A stretch of DNA of 64,000 bases from Actinomyces oricola (GTDB lineage: Bacteria > Actinomycetota > Actinomycetes > Actinomycetales > Actinomycetaceae): assembly GCF_004104015.1 (NCBI RefSeq), contig NZ_RYFV01000012.1, forward strand, positions 20,329 to 84,328. Direction: 5' to 3'. The position numbers were made by a program, and so were the translations under genes. Positions 1 to 9,154 of the stretch are shown here, in pieces. Under the pieces are notes generated by a model. The model worked only from the letters and a program-made list of their open reading frames with translations, had not been told where the DNA came from and did not search any database. Positions within the stretch are counted from its first letter, which is position 1, and each line of letters opens with the position of its first letter.

Positions 1-236
1 TGCGAGGGCGAGGCTGGATTCGGGTTCTTCCCCATGAGTCGGACGTACCCGTCAATCGGAGGGTGCAGCCCCAGGCAGGTGCGCAGAAACGTGGACTTTC
101 CGGCCCCGTTGACCCCAACGACGAAGACCGCATTCCCAGGGCTCACGCTCAGGTCGATGGGAGCGCATAATGCGCGTCCCGCGTAGCCAATGAGGAGTTG
201 TCGAGTCTCAAGCACGTGCATCGCCTGGGCGGCCAT
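1..236 (-). CDS. ABC transporter ATP-binding protein, N-terminal part (cut by window edge)
   Basis: Reading the minus strand from the ATG at 236 gives an ABC ATPase N-terminus of about 78 residues that runs off the window. It contains a Walker A of the form GVNGAGKST followed by FLRTCLGL, typical of the nucleotide-binding subunit of an importer or exporter. A second in-frame ATG lies five codons downstream (221). The signature and Walker B motifs are outside the window, so the substrate cannot be guessed. Confidence 0.75.
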   Translation of the reverse strand, partial: MAAQAMHVLETRQLLIGYAGRALCAPIDLSVSPGNAVFVVGVNGAGKSTFLRTCLGLHPPIDGYVRLMGKNPNPASPS

Positions 237-577
237 TACCGGCCCGACCTTCGAGCTAATCCATTGCTCATTCAACCCTCCGCATTCGTGTTGCTGACAG
301 ATATGAGAATATCACTGAGTTTTTCTCGTCGGAGCCGGGGCTGGAGGTGCCGCTCAACGGCGGGCCGGCAGGTGGGGGTCACCGTGGTGTCGCTGTGCCA
401 CAGCGTCCCCCAAGGCCCCCGGGCCGCGGCCGCCGACATGTGCAGGGTCTCCCGGCCCCAGGCGGCGCTCCGATTGCTCAGGGAGCGCCCTGAGTCAGCC
501 CTGGAATCTGGCGGTGAGCCCCTGATTCACGCGCCGTCCTCTTGGGGCGACTCCGATGCCGGCGTAACTTGGTGGCC
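237..577. other. Intergenic region with no gene seen
   Basis: This 341-bp stretch separates divergent genes. The open frames in it are short and have neither a recognisable domain nor a ribosome site. I see no RNA gene or clear promoter pair. Confidence 0.5.
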
Positions 578-1555
578 ATGAGCGAATATCACAAAGATGT
601 GCATCAGTCGGTCACACGGGTCCAGAATCGCGGAAGTCGAGAAGAATCCGGCGCCCATCATTCACAGATGTCAGAGATGATTGACGGCGGAGCGGCGGAT
701 CACCCGGCAGCAACAACGAACACTCCCGGTCCGGGCGGCGTGATCCTGCGCGTGGTCATTGCCATCGCCGTGACAATTATCGCAGCCATGGCCCCCTCTC
801 TCATGACCGCTATTCCTGGAATCCGCGAATTGCTCAATGGGGATGTTATAGGGAGAGGGACTACGGGACTCGTGGTCGCCTATGCCGTGGGCACTGCGGC
901 CTTTGCCCTGGCCACCGTAGCCGCCCTGGTCATGTGCTGCCTCCTGTGGCGCACGCTGGATCGCGGGCGCGGCGTCGATCTGCGCATGCGCCCCAGCGGG
1001 CGCGCCATCGCGTGGATGCTGGTGATGGCGGCGATAGCAGCGGCTGTGCTGTGCGCAACCGCGGGGATCACCCACATCCTGGGAGCCCGCGGAGAGGTAC
1101 TGGAACCCTCGGGCGACTCCGCCTGGGGCCAGATCATCGCCGGCATTGCCGTGGGCTTCCTCCTGCAAGGAGTTCCAGAGGAGCTGATCTGGCGCGGCTG
1201 GCTCTTCTCCTCCCTGGGAGGCACCCGCAAAGCGGCGATCATCAGCGTATTGGCCTTCTCCCTCATCCATCTGATCTCCCAGGGCGGGCAGCAGGGAGTG
1301 GCCGAGCACATCATCTATCTGATCATGCCGTGCGGATTCGCCATCGCCGCCATGACGGTGCGCATGGTCTCGGGCACAACCTGGGCGGCCATCGGCGTTC
1401 ATGGAGGTCTCCACCTGGCCAACAACATGCTGGGTCATCACCTGGGTGTTCCCAACGGCCCGACCACGTGGATCGTCAATGGCCTGCTGTGGGCCGTCGT
1501 CGGCGCCGCCATCCTCTTCATCGGTGTGCGCAGCGGCCGCTTGAGCCGCGTGTAG
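578..1555 (+). CDS. CPBP family intramembrane glutamic endopeptidase (CAAX protease/Abi type)
   Basis: This is an integral membrane protein of about 325 residues with several hydrophobic segments. It carries the CPBP family motifs in order: EE-x3-R (E201, E202, R206, in EELIWRGW), a conserved His in SLIHL (H231) and a final H-x3-H-x2-N region (H275 to N282, HGGLHLANN). The family includes Rce1-type prenyl-protein proteases and bacteriocin-immunity or membrane-stress proteins; the substrate here is unknown. An in-frame ATG at 542 would add 12 unconserved residues, so I prefer the ATG at 578. A start near 668 is also possible because residues 1-45 are polar and low in conservation. Confidence 0.82.
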   Translation: MSEYHKDVHQSVTRVQNRGSREESGAHHSQMSEMIDGGAADHPAATTNTPGPGGVILRVVIAIAVTIIAAMAPSLMTAIPGIRELLNGDVIGRGTTGLVVAYAVGTAAFALATVAALVMCCLLWRTLDRGRGVDLRMRPSGRAIAWMLVMAAIAAAVLCATAGITHILGARGEVLEPSGDSAWGQIIAGIAVGFLLQGVPEELIWRGWLFSSLGGTRKAAIISVLAFSLIHLISQGGQQGVAEHIIYLIMPCGFAIAAMTVRMVSGTTWAAIGVHGGLHLANNMLGHHLGVPNGPTTWIVNGLLWAVVGAAILFIGVRSGRLSRV

Positions 1556-1719
1556 GGGCGGAGGCGGCGAGCGTGCGCGGTCTAACCCCGCTGGTCGTCG
1601 CCGCTCGCCCGGCCCTGGCCTAGGCTGGGCGGCAGTGCGCGCTGTCGGCCTCCCTGGATGCCTCTGGGGTGTGCGCGCAACCCGTCCAGCTCACATCCTG
1701 ACGAAAGGCGTACAGACCT

Positions 1720-3402
1720 GTGGCTGAGTACATCTATCAGATGATTAAGGCGCGTAAGGCGCACGGTGACAAGGTGATCCTTGACGACGTCACCATGGCC
1801 TTCCTGCCCGGAGCCAAGATCGGCATGGTCGGCCCCAATGGCGCCGGCAAGTCCTCCATTCTCAAGATCATGGCCGGCATCGACCAGCCCTCCAATGGAG
1901 AGGCGTGGCTGGCCCCCGGCTACACCGTCGGCATCCTCCTGCAGGAGCCGCCGCTCAACGAGGACAAGACTGTTCTGGGCAATGTTGAGGAGGGCGTCGC
2001 TGAGATCAAGGCCAAGCTGGACCGCTACAACGAGATCAGCGCGGCCATGGCCGATCCCAATGCCGACTTCGACACCCTCCTGGCTGAAATGGGAACCCTC
2101 CAGGACGCCCTGGACTCCTCAGGTGCCTGGGACCTCGACTCCCAGCTGGAGCAGGCCATGGACGCACTGCGCTGCCCGCCGCCGGACACACCGGTCAAGC
2201 ACCTCTCCGGTGGTGAGCGCCGTCGGGTGGCCCTGTGCAAGCTGCTTCTGGAGGCCCCCGACCTGCTTCTCCTCGATGAGCCCACCAACCACCTGGACGC
2301 CGAATCCGTCCTGTGGCTCGAGCAGCACCTGGCCTCCTACAAGGGCGCTGTTATCGCGGTGACCCACGACCGCTACTTCCTCGACCACGTCGCCCAGTGG
2401 ATCGCCGAGGTCGACCGCGGCCACCTCTACCCCTACGAGGGCAACTACTCCACCTACCTGGAGACCAAGGAGAAGCGCCTGGAGGTCCAGGGCAAGAAGG
2501 ACGCCAAGCTCGCCAAGCGCCTCAGGGAGGAACTGGAGTGGGTGCGCTCCTCGGCCAAGGGCCGCCAGGCCAAGTCCAAGGCCCGCCTGGCCCGCTACGA
2601 GGAGATGGCCGCCGAGGCTGAGCGCACCCGCAAGCTCGACTTCGAGGAGATCCAGATCCCACCGGGCCCCCGCCTGGGCAGCCAGGTCCTCGAGGCCAGC
2701 CACCTGAGCAAGGGCTTCGACGGGCGCACCCTCATTGACAACCTGTCCTTCACGCTGCCGCGCAACGGCATAGTGGGAGTGGTCGGCCCTAACGGCGTGG
2801 GCAAGTCGACCCTATTCAAGACGATCGTGGGGCTGGAGCCGCTCGACGGCGGCGAACTCAAGATCGGTAAGACCGTCAAACTGTCCTATGTGGACCAGGT
2901 TCGGGCCGGCATCGACCCGAAGAAGACCCTGTGGGAGGTCGTCTCCGACGGCCTGGACCACATTAAAGTCGGCAATGTCGAAATGCCTTCGCGCGCCTAC
3001 GTGGCATCCTTCGGCTTCAAGGGCGCCGACCAGCAGAAGCCCGCGGGCGTGCTCTCCGGCGGTGAGCGCAACCGCCTCAATCTGGCCCTGACCCTTAAGC
3101 AGGGTGGCAATCTCATCCTCCTGGACGAGCCCACCAACGACCTGGATGTGGAAACCCTCTCCAGCCTGGAGAACGCCCTGCTGGAGTTCCCCGGCTGCGC
3201 TGTGGTCATTACCCACGACCGCTGGTTCCTCGACCGCGTGGCCACCCACATCCTGGCCTGGGAGGGCACGCAGGACAACCCCGCCAGCTGGTACTGGTTC
3301 GAGGGCAACTTCGCCTCCTATGAGGACAATAAGGTGGCTCGTCTGGGCGCCGAGGCCGCCCGCCCCCACCGCGTCACCTACCGCAGGCTCACACGCGACT
3401 GA
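1720..3402 (+). CDS. ettA: Energy-dependent translational throttle protein EttA (ABC-F)
   Basis: This soluble 560-residue protein has two ABC cassettes in tandem. Walker A motifs lie near residues 38 and 356 (GPNGAGKSS and GPNGVGKST). The signatures LSGGERRR and LSGGERNR lie near 163 and 445, each followed by LLLDEPTNHLD or LLDEPTNDLD. A charged linker between the cassettes carries the ABC-F arm and P-site tRNA interaction motif. EttA binds the ribosomal E site and gates the first elongation steps according to the ATP/ADP ratio. Length and domain layout match EttA rather than antibiotic-resistance ABC-F proteins. The start is a GTG at 1720, preceded by a GAAAGG-type ribosome site about 15 nt upstream. 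Confidence 0.93.
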   Translation: MAEYIYQMIKARKAHGDKVILDDVTMAFLPGAKIGMVGPNGAGKSSILKIMAGIDQPSNGEAWLAPGYTVGILLQEPPLNEDKTVLGNVEEGVAEIKAKLDRYNEISAAMADPNADFDTLLAEMGTLQDALDSSGAWDLDSQLEQAMDALRCPPPDTPVKHLSGGERRRVALCKLLLEAPDLLLLDEPTNHLDAESVLWLEQHLASYKGAVIAVTHDRYFLDHVAQWIAEVDRGHLYPYEGNYSTYLETKEKRLEVQGKKDAKLAKRLREELEWVRSSAKGRQAKSKARLARYEEMAAEAERTRKLDFEEIQIPPGPRLGSQVLEASHLSKGFDGRTLIDNLSFTLPRNGIVGVVGPNGVGKSTLFKTIVGLEPLDGGELKIGKTVKLSYVDQVRAGIDPKKTLWEVVSDGLDHIKVGNVEMPSRAYVASFGFKGADQQKPAGVLSGGERNRLNLALTLKQGGNLILLDEPTNDLDVETLSSLENALLEFPGCAVVITHDRWFLDRVATHILAWEGTQDNPASWYWFEGNFASYEDNKVARLGAEAARPHRVTYRRLTRD

Positions 3403-3502
3403 GCCGAGCGGCGCCGAGCTTGCTCGAGCGTCCGAGGCGATTGAGCGTGTTGGAGGCCGTGCCCGAACACACGCGACTGAGGAGCCGAGGGCGTCTACTC
3501 AC

Positions 3503-3545
3503 GGCCGACGGCGGAGACCGCACCAGGTGGTCTCCGCCGTCGGCC
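3503..3545 (+). terminator. Strong hairpin terminator after ettA
   Basis: A perfect 17-bp stem (3503-3519 with 3529-3545) closes a 9-nt loop, about 100 nt after the ettA stop codon and before the next gene. There is no T-run, as is common in GC-rich actinomycetes. Confidence 0.75.
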
Positions 3546-3676
3546 CGTGGCTGAGCGGTCCCGGGGTGGCTGTGACCGTTTTGATATGTGCCTACGGCAG
3601 ACTCGGGACTGGCTTGATACATAGGCTTCTTGGGGTCGGCTTGGTGGTCGGTACCGGTAGTGCTCAGGAGGTTCAC

Positions 3677-4366
3677 ATGTCTGTCCAGGAGCAGGCGGCG
3701 GTGGCGTGGATGCGGGTGAACGGGTTCCCTGACGCCACGGTTCACGACCCGACGATTGATACCGGAGTCGATATCATCGCCGTGAGCGCGGTAGCCCAGG
3801 TTCGTTCCGGGGCTCAGCTCGTTACCGGCGCAGACCTCATGCGCTTTGCGAGCAGCTCGGCCTCGATGGTCGGTAAGAACCGCCTGGTCTTCGCCCGTGC
3901 TGGCTACGCCGACGACGCCGTGGCGCTTGCGGACGCTCACGGCCTGGCCCTGTTTATCGAGCGGCAGGGCGCGGACATGGTTCCAGTCAATGGGCGGGCC
4001 CAGGGACTGCTGCTGGCAAGGCGCGGGGCAGTCCCGCCGCCGACGGCCTCGCCGTACACAGCCCCAGGACCGCTCCCAGTGGCAGCAGCGCCCGTACCTC
4101 CTCCTTCCTCGCTGACGCCTGTGTCTCTGCCAGCTCCTGGCTCGTTCACGACCAGGCCGCGCTTGTGGAGCAGGCAGGGCGTCTGGTACGTCATGGCGGT
4201 CTTCTTCGCTGGTACCGCTGCGATCGAGGCACTCGAGCCCAGCCCGGAGAACGCCGCCAATAACTCACTGACCACCCGGCTCATCGTGGCCGCAATGTTC
4301 GTGGCGTTCGCCGTGCTCTCCTGGCGCCACGGAAGGAACCTTGGCTCCCGCAGGCGCCAGGGCTAG
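3677..4366 (+). CDS. Mrr-like restriction-endonuclease-fold membrane protein
   Basis: The 229-residue protein starts at ATG 3677 behind an AGGAGG ribosome site (3666-3671). Residues 1-110 look like an Mrr/REase-fold domain: GVDIIAVSAVAQVR resembles the D...QxK catalytic core, with Arg where Lys is usual, followed by a FAR-x-GYADDAVALAD helix as in Mrr_cat proteins. A Pro/Ala-rich linker (about 115-155) leads to two hydrophobic segments near 170-185 and 205-220 and a basic tail. A nuclease core anchored to the membrane and possibly degenerate suggests a sensing or defence role; this is inference. It stands alone between terminators. Confidence 0.6.
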   Translation: MSVQEQAAVAWMRVNGFPDATVHDPTIDTGVDIIAVSAVAQVRSGAQLVTGADLMRFASSSASMVGKNRLVFARAGYADDAVALADAHGLALFIERQGADMVPVNGRAQGLLLARRGAVPPPTASPYTAPGPLPVAAAPVPPPSSLTPVSLPAPGSFTTRPRLWSRQGVWYVMAVFFAGTAAIEALEPSPENAANNSLTTRLIVAAMFVAFAVLSWRHGRNLGSRRRQG

Positions 4367-4494
4367 ATGCTGGACCCCTGGGACTGACCGATGGGGCTGG
4401 CTGGCCTCTTCGTTGAGATCGGCTGCATCGCCCAGCGTGCTTGATGAGCGCCTTGCGGTGTGCGGTCGCCAGTGGCTCCCAGTACGCCTTTAAG

Positions 4495-4513
4495 TTAGGG
4501 TAGGCTTACCTGG
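4495..4513 (+). promoter_or_regulatory. DtxR/IdeR-like iron box upstream of the DUF4418-FtsX operon
   Basis: The 19-nt sequence TTAGGGTAGGCTTACCTGG agrees with the DtxR/IdeR consensus TTAGGTTAGCCTAACCTAA at 14 of 19 positions, including both core half-sites. It lies about 100 nt before the first gene of a five-gene operon (4615). I could not place a convincing -35/-10 pair next to it. Confidence 0.5.
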
Positions 4514-4614
4514 TGCTGGCGGTGGCGGTTGCCCGGAACTGCCAGCGAAAGTGATGCCCCGGGTCGCCGAACACTCTCGACCGACACCTTGATAACCCCT
4601 GAGGAGCGCACTCT

Positions 4615-5028
4615 ATGTCGAACAAGAGCCGCCTTGTACCGCTGGTCCCTGCGGGACTCAGCCTGTTGCTCGCCCTCGGGGTGACCACGTTTTTCTCCGC
4701 GTGCGACCAGAGGCCCGACGGCACCTGGATGCACTGCCACAGCTGTCAGAACACCGTAGCCGCCAGCGGCGGCGGGCTGGGGCTCCTCTTCGGTGCCTCC
4801 TTCCTGGTCACCAACAGGATCGTCAGGATCGTCGTGCAGGCGCTCGCCGTCGTCGGCTCCGTCGTCGTCTTCTTCGTCCCCGGTGTCATCTGTCCGATGT
4901 GCATGATGCGCACCATGCGCTGCTACACGGTCTTCCAGCCTTATGTGAGGATCATGGCCGTCCTCATCGCCAGTTCCGGCGTCGGTGCCCTGGCCGCCTT
5001 GCTGCGACGGTCTGGGGATCCTGCCTGA
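4615..5028 (+). CDS. DUF4418 family membrane protein
   Basis: This 137-residue protein has about four hydrophobic segments and the cysteine patterns of DUF4418: a periplasm-like loop with CHSCQN (about residue 42) and a membrane-edge CPMCMMRTMRCY (about 96-107). DUF4418 genes usually sit beside FtsX-like permeases and MacB-type ATPases, as here. The clustered Cys, Met and His residues could bind a metal or haem; that is inference. A GAGGAG ribosome site precedes the ATG. It is the first gene of the operon that continues to 9077 and lies downstream of a possible iron box. Confidence 0.8.
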   Translation: MSNKSRLVPLVPAGLSLLLALGVTTFFSACDQRPDGTWMHCHSCQNTVAASGGGLGLLFGASFLVTNRIVRIVVQALAVVGSVVVFFVPGVICPMCMMRTMRCYTVFQPYVRIMAVLIASSGVGALAALLRRSGDPA

Positions 5029-5085
5029 GGCTGTCGGCACGCGGGCACATCGAGGAACACAGCACGAGACAAGGAGCGGCCTGTC

Positions 5086-5964
5086 ATGACCAGTCGCGGT
5101 GTCCGCGCGACCGGCACCAGATCCACGACCCTGGTGTCGCTGGTGTCGCTGGTCGTGATAGCGGCCCTCGTCGGATGGGGCGTGCACAGGCAGGCCTGCT
5201 ACACACAGGCGCTTCGCCTGGCAGAGGCCGGGTGGACCGATGAGGCATATGGGATCCTCAGCGGGCTCGGTGGCTACCGCGACTCCGCGCAGCGGGCGGC
5301 GGAGCTGGTCGCTGACGACCCGGCGCTGCCGTACCGCACGGCCCAGAAGGACGACACGGTCCTCCTGGGCACCTACGAGCAGGATGGGGACCTGTCCAAC
5401 GGCGCCGAGCCCATCCGGTGGATAGTCCTTGACAGGATCGAGGACCAACTGCTCCTGCTCGCCGCCGACTGCCTGGACAGCCGCCCCTACCACCGCACCC
5501 CCTTCGAGGCCGTCACGTGGGAGACCAGTGACCTGCGCGCGTGGCTGAACGGTGAGTTCCTGCGGGCGGCGTTCACGCAGGACCAGCGGAGCATCATCGT
5601 GCCCACGCACAATGAGAACGACGACCAGACCGTGGTCGGGACGGAGGGTGGGGCGGCGACGACCGACCACGTGTTCGCGCTCAGCCAGACACAGGCCCTC
5701 ATCTACATGGGCGGTGAGGAGGACCGGTACTCCGTCGGCCGCGCCCCTGCGAGCGCGTACGCGACGAGAGGGCGGCTGTATGTCGATCCGGACAGCGGCA
5801 CAGCGGACTGGTGGCTGCGCTCGCCGGGTACGTACGCCTACGCCGCGCAGTACGTCAGCGTCTCCGGGACACCCTCTGTTGCCGGGGCGTCCGCGGACGT
5901 GGAGTTCGCGGTGCGCCCCGCCCTGTGGCTGAGCGTCGCCGAAGCGGAGAGAAACCGGCAGTGA
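5086..5964 (+). CDS. DUF6273 domain protein with N-terminal membrane anchor
   Basis: The 292-residue protein has one N-terminal hydrophobic anchor (about residues 16-33) and an extracytoplasmic part. Around residues 45-70 is a short repeat-like helix pair (LAEAGWTDEAYGILSGLGGYRDS). The C-terminal two thirds form a DUF6273 domain with its hallmarks LRAWLNGEFLRAAFT, FALS, WWLRSPG and VRPALWL. This domain occurs in surface-exposed proteins of Firmicutes and actinomycetes; its biochemical role is unknown. The stop overlaps the next start (GTGA), so it is translationally coupled to the first permease. Confidence 0.75.
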   Translation: MTSRGVRATGTRSTTLVSLVSLVVIAALVGWGVHRQACYTQALRLAEAGWTDEAYGILSGLGGYRDSAQRAAELVADDPALPYRTAQKDDTVLLGTYEQDGDLSNGAEPIRWIVLDRIEDQLLLLAADCLDSRPYHRTPFEAVTWETSDLRAWLNGEFLRAAFTQDQRSIIVPTHNENDDQTVVGTEGGAATTDHVFALSQTQALIYMGGEEDRYSVGRAPASAYATRGRLYVDPDSGTADWWLRSPGTYAYAAQYVSVSGTPSVAGASADVEFAVRPALWLSVAEAERNRQ

Positions 5965-7148
5965 GCAGACTCCTGTCCCTGCGCAGAATCCCCTTCCGGA
6001 GCATCCGCGCCCACCCCGTGCGCGCCGTCGTGGTCCTCGTCCTCGCCCTGACCCAGGCCGCCTGCCTGTTCAGCGGGCTCACACTTGTCCAGAGCATTCG
6101 CCACGAGCTCGCCCTGGCGGAGCAACGACTGGGCGCCGACCTCCTGGTCTACCCGACCTCCGCCCTCCAGACGCTGCACAAGGACCGGATCACCATGCTC
6201 GGCACCCCGGTGGAGTCCTACCAGGACCGGTCTGTGCTCTCGCGCATGGACTTCAACAACGACATCGAGTCCGTCTCCTACCAGGTCTATATCAAGGGCG
6301 TTCTGCCGGGCGGGGAGACGATCTGGATCGTCGGCTACGATCCGCAGACTGACTTCGTCATTGCCCCCTGGTTGGAGGAGGGGGCCGACGCAGAGCCGGG
6401 CGACGGCGTTGTCGCAGGCAGCGAGGTGCTCACTGATGGCCCTGGAACCGTCACGCTGTTCGGTCGAGAGCTGCCCGTGACCGCCCATCTGGCGCGGACC
6501 GGCTCTGACCTGGACCGCGCTGTCATGGTCAGCATGGACACCTTGAGCAGGCTCATTGATGCCTCGACTGCCCAGGGGGTCGAAACCTACGCCTCCGTCG
6601 ACCCCCGGTGCGACTACTCCGTCGCGCTGGTGCGCCTGGCCGACCGGGACCGCGCGGAGAGTACAGCCGCCTGGATCAACACCTACGTGCGGAAGGTGAC
6701 TGCTGTGAACGCCGACGAGGGCTTGGCCCTCACCGCCTCCGGCATCCACCACCACACGGGCGTGGTCGCCTCGATAGCGGCCCTGGCGTGGCTGGTCGTG
6801 CTCGTTGCCCTGGCCGTCGCCCAGTCCCTGTTCATAGGTGGCAGGCGGCAAGAGCTCCACGTGTGGCACACGATCGGGGCATCGCGCGCCACAGTTGAAC
6901 GAGTCATGTTGTACGAGGCACTCATCGTTCACACCCTCGGGGCCTGCGCGGGAGTAGCGCTGGCCGGCGGCCTGCTCGCCGTCAGCGACGGCCTGCTCGA
7001 CGGCGGCGGCGGACTCACCCCGGCATGGGCACTCATGGCGGCGGGCACCACACTGCTCGTCTCCTTGACCTTCGGATCCGCGAGCACGTGGCTGACCGTC
7101 AGAAGGGTCATGCGCGCACAGGGTGGCCAGGAGCTCCTGACGGCTTGA
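5961..7148 (+). CDS. FtsX-like (MacB-type) ABC transporter permease 1
   Basis: The 395-residue permease starts at a GTG overlapping the upstream stop. Layout: a basic N-terminus (RIPFRSIRAHPVRA), a first transmembrane helix (about 21-43), a large extracytoplasmic MacB_PCD-like domain (about 44-265) with a GADLLVYP start, then three C-terminal helices of the FtsX domain with a WHTIGASRATVERVMLYE coupling-helix motif. It resembles the next gene along its length, suggesting a duplicated permease pair that forms a heterodimer. MacB-type systems usually perform mechanotransmission rather than simple transport. Confidence 0.85.
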   Translation: MSRLLSLRRIPFRSIRAHPVRAVVVLVLALTQAACLFSGLTLVQSIRHELALAEQRLGADLLVYPTSALQTLHKDRITMLGTPVESYQDRSVLSRMDFNNDIESVSYQVYIKGVLPGGETIWIVGYDPQTDFVIAPWLEEGADAEPGDGVVAGSEVLTDGPGTVTLFGRELPVTAHLARTGSDLDRAVMVSMDTLSRLIDASTAQGVETYASVDPRCDYSVALVRLADRDRAESTAAWINTYVRKVTAVNADEGLALTASGIHHHTGVVASIAALAWLVVLVALAVAQSLFIGGRRQELHVWHTIGASRATVERVMLYEALIVHTLGACAGVALAGGLLAVSDGLLDGGGGLTPAWALMAAGTTLLVSLTFGSASTWLTVRRVMRAQGGQELLTA

Positions 7149-7174
7149 GGACAAGACTGAGAGAGGTGAATCGC

Positions 7175-8377
7175 GTGCTGTCACTCAGAGGACTTCCGTG
7201 GAGAAACCTGCGCGGGTACCCAGCGCGCACGGCGACCCTGGTTACCTTCACGGCGCTTATGACGATCGTCATCTTTAGCGGCACCATGCTCGTCCAAGGT
7301 GTCCGGCAGAGCCTGGAGACGGTCCAGGCCCGCCTGGGTGCCGATATCCTCGTCATCCCAGATGATGCTCGCGACGACTTTGATGCGCAGACCGTCCTGG
7401 TCCAGGCCGAGCCGGGGTACTTCTACATGGAGGCCGACAAGCTCAACCAGGCCGCCGCGGTCGACGGCGTCGAGCGGGCCTCGGCCCAGCTGTTCCTCGC
7501 CTCGACCCGGGCGAGCTGCTGCTCGGCAAGAGTCCAGATCATCGCCTTCGACCCCGCCACCGACTTCACGGTCCAGCCGTGGATCGCCGACACCCTGGGC
7601 GACGGCGAGATCGGTAACATGGACATTGTTATCGGAAGCAACGTGACCTCCGACGACGGTACTATTCGCCTGTTCGACAACGACCTGCGCGTTGTCGGGC
7701 AGTTCGCGCCCACGGGATCCACGCTGGACAATGCGGTCTACATGAACTTCACTACCTTCAGCACCGTCCTGAAGTCCTCCTTTGACAAGCATCTCAACAA
7801 GTACGGCTACGTCGCCTCCGAGGACGTTATCTCATCGGTGTCGATCAGGGTCAGGCCCGGACACGATATTGATGCTGTCGCTGCTGACATCGAGCGTCAG
7901 GTTAATGGCGTCACCGCCGTTACCTCCAAGAACATGGTCTCGAGCATCGCGGACAGCCTGGCCACGATCTCACACACGGTGGCGGTCCTCATCGCTATCG
8001 CCTGGGTGACCGGCCTGACGATGACCGTCCTCGTCTTCGCCCAGATGACCCACGAGCGACGCAGGGAGTTCGCCTCCCTGACAGCGATGGGGGCCGCCCG
8101 CGGTACGATCGCGCGGATAGTCGTGAAGGAGGCGATGACTGCGGACCTCGGCGGTGGCCTGGTCGGCATCGTTGTCTCGGCGGTCCTGCTCTACTCCTTC
8201 CACGGCCTGGTCAGGCAGGTCCTCGGGGCCTTCGTCCTGCCTCCTGCCGGCATGATCGTGGCACTGGCTGTCCTCTCGCTGGCCTGCGTCGGCCTCGCCG
8301 CGGTGGTGTCGGCATGGGTCTCGGTGAGGATCATCAACAGAACGGACCCGAGCCTCGTGCTCACGGAGGGCGAGTGA
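7175..8377 (+). CDS. FtsX-like (MacB-type) ABC transporter permease 2
   Basis: The roughly 400-residue permease is a paralogue of the preceding gene, with matching N-terminus (LSLRGLPWRNLRGYPARTA), GADILVIPDD and IAFDPATDFTVQPW blocks, and an FtsX domain with a TAMGAARGTIARIVVKEA coupling motif. A CC pair in its extracytoplasmic domain (RASCCSARV) is absent from permease 1 and could form a disulfide or bind metal. I chose the GTG at 7175 because GAGAGG lies 8 nt upstream and the N-terminus then aligns with permease 1; a GTG at 7166 is the alternative. Confidence 0.85.
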   Translation: MLSLRGLPWRNLRGYPARTATLVTFTALMTIVIFSGTMLVQGVRQSLETVQARLGADILVIPDDARDDFDAQTVLVQAEPGYFYMEADKLNQAAAVDGVERASAQLFLASTRASCCSARVQIIAFDPATDFTVQPWIADTLGDGEIGNMDIVIGSNVTSDDGTIRLFDNDLRVVGQFAPTGSTLDNAVYMNFTTFSTVLKSSFDKHLNKYGYVASEDVISSVSIRVRPGHDIDAVAADIERQVNGVTAVTSKNMVSSIADSLATISHTVAVLIAIAWVTGLTMTVLVFAQMTHERRREFASLTAMGAARGTIARIVVKEAMTADLGGGLVGIVVSAVLLYSFHGLVRQVLGAFVLPPAGMIVALAVLSLACVGLAAVVSAWVSVRIINRTDPSLVLTEGE

Positions 8378-8378
8378 G

Positions 8379-9077
8379 ATGAGGATTAGTGCGACAGGCG
8401 TCTCGAAGAACTACCCGCGCGCGGGTAAGAGCGGTGATGTTCTCGCCGCGGTGCGGCCGCTGGACCTCGATCTGAAGGTGGGGGACCTGACCGTCCTCAC
8501 CGGGCGCTCCGGGAGCGGCAAGAGCACCTTGCTGAGCATGCTGGCTGGCATGCTCACTCCGACATCGGGCGTCGTGTCCGTGGACGAGACGGATATGTAC
8601 TCGCTGGACGAGAGGGCCAGGTCGCGGCTGCGCAACGCACGGATCGGCCTTGTCCCACAAGGACACACCGCCTTGCGCAGCCTGACCGTGCTCGAGAACG
8701 TCCTGCTCCCGGCAGTCCTGTACTCCAGGCAGCCCCCACCTCTGCAGCGTGCGGAGGAGTTGCTGGAAGCGGTCGGCATCGCATCACTGGCGCCAGCCAG
8801 ACCGAATGAGCTATCCGGGGGTGAACTGCGCCGCATGGCTGTCGCCCGCTCCCTGCTCATGAGCCCGGGCGCCGTCCTCGCCGACGAGCCGACCGCCGGC
8901 CTCGACGATGAGAGCACGGCGGATGTTCTCAGGCTGCTGCGCGAGACGGCGGACGACGGTGCGGCCGTGCTGGTGGTGACGCATGAGGACGAGGCAATGA
9001 GGTTCGCTGACCGCACGCTCACCATGGAGGCGGGCCGCCTGCGGCCGCGGGACCGGAAGACAGAGACGCAGGGCTGA
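8379..9077 (+). CDS. ABC transporter ATP-binding protein (MacB/LolD type)
   Basis: This 232-residue ATPase has Walker A GRSGSGKST (about residue 47), signature LSGGELRRM, Walker B AVLADEPT and an H-loop VVTHED. It starts one base after the permease 2 stop, so it belongs to the same transcript and should energise the two permeases. It is the last gene of the operon and converges on tesB. Confidence 0.9.
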   Translation: MRISATGVSKNYPRAGKSGDVLAAVRPLDLDLKVGDLTVLTGRSGSGKSTLLSMLAGMLTPTSGVVSVDETDMYSLDERARSRLRNARIGLVPQGHTALRSLTVLENVLLPAVLYSRQPPPLQRAEELLEAVGIASLAPARPNELSGGELRRMAVARSLLMSPGAVLADEPTAGLDDESTADVLRLLRETADDGAAVLVVTHEDEAMRFADRTLTMEAGRLRPRDRKTETQG

Positions 9078-9154
9078 GCGCCGAACCCGCGGGTGGCCCC
9101 AGGCCTCCCAGGACATTGGGACCTCAATTGCGATCTCGCGGCTCTCTCCGCGCT

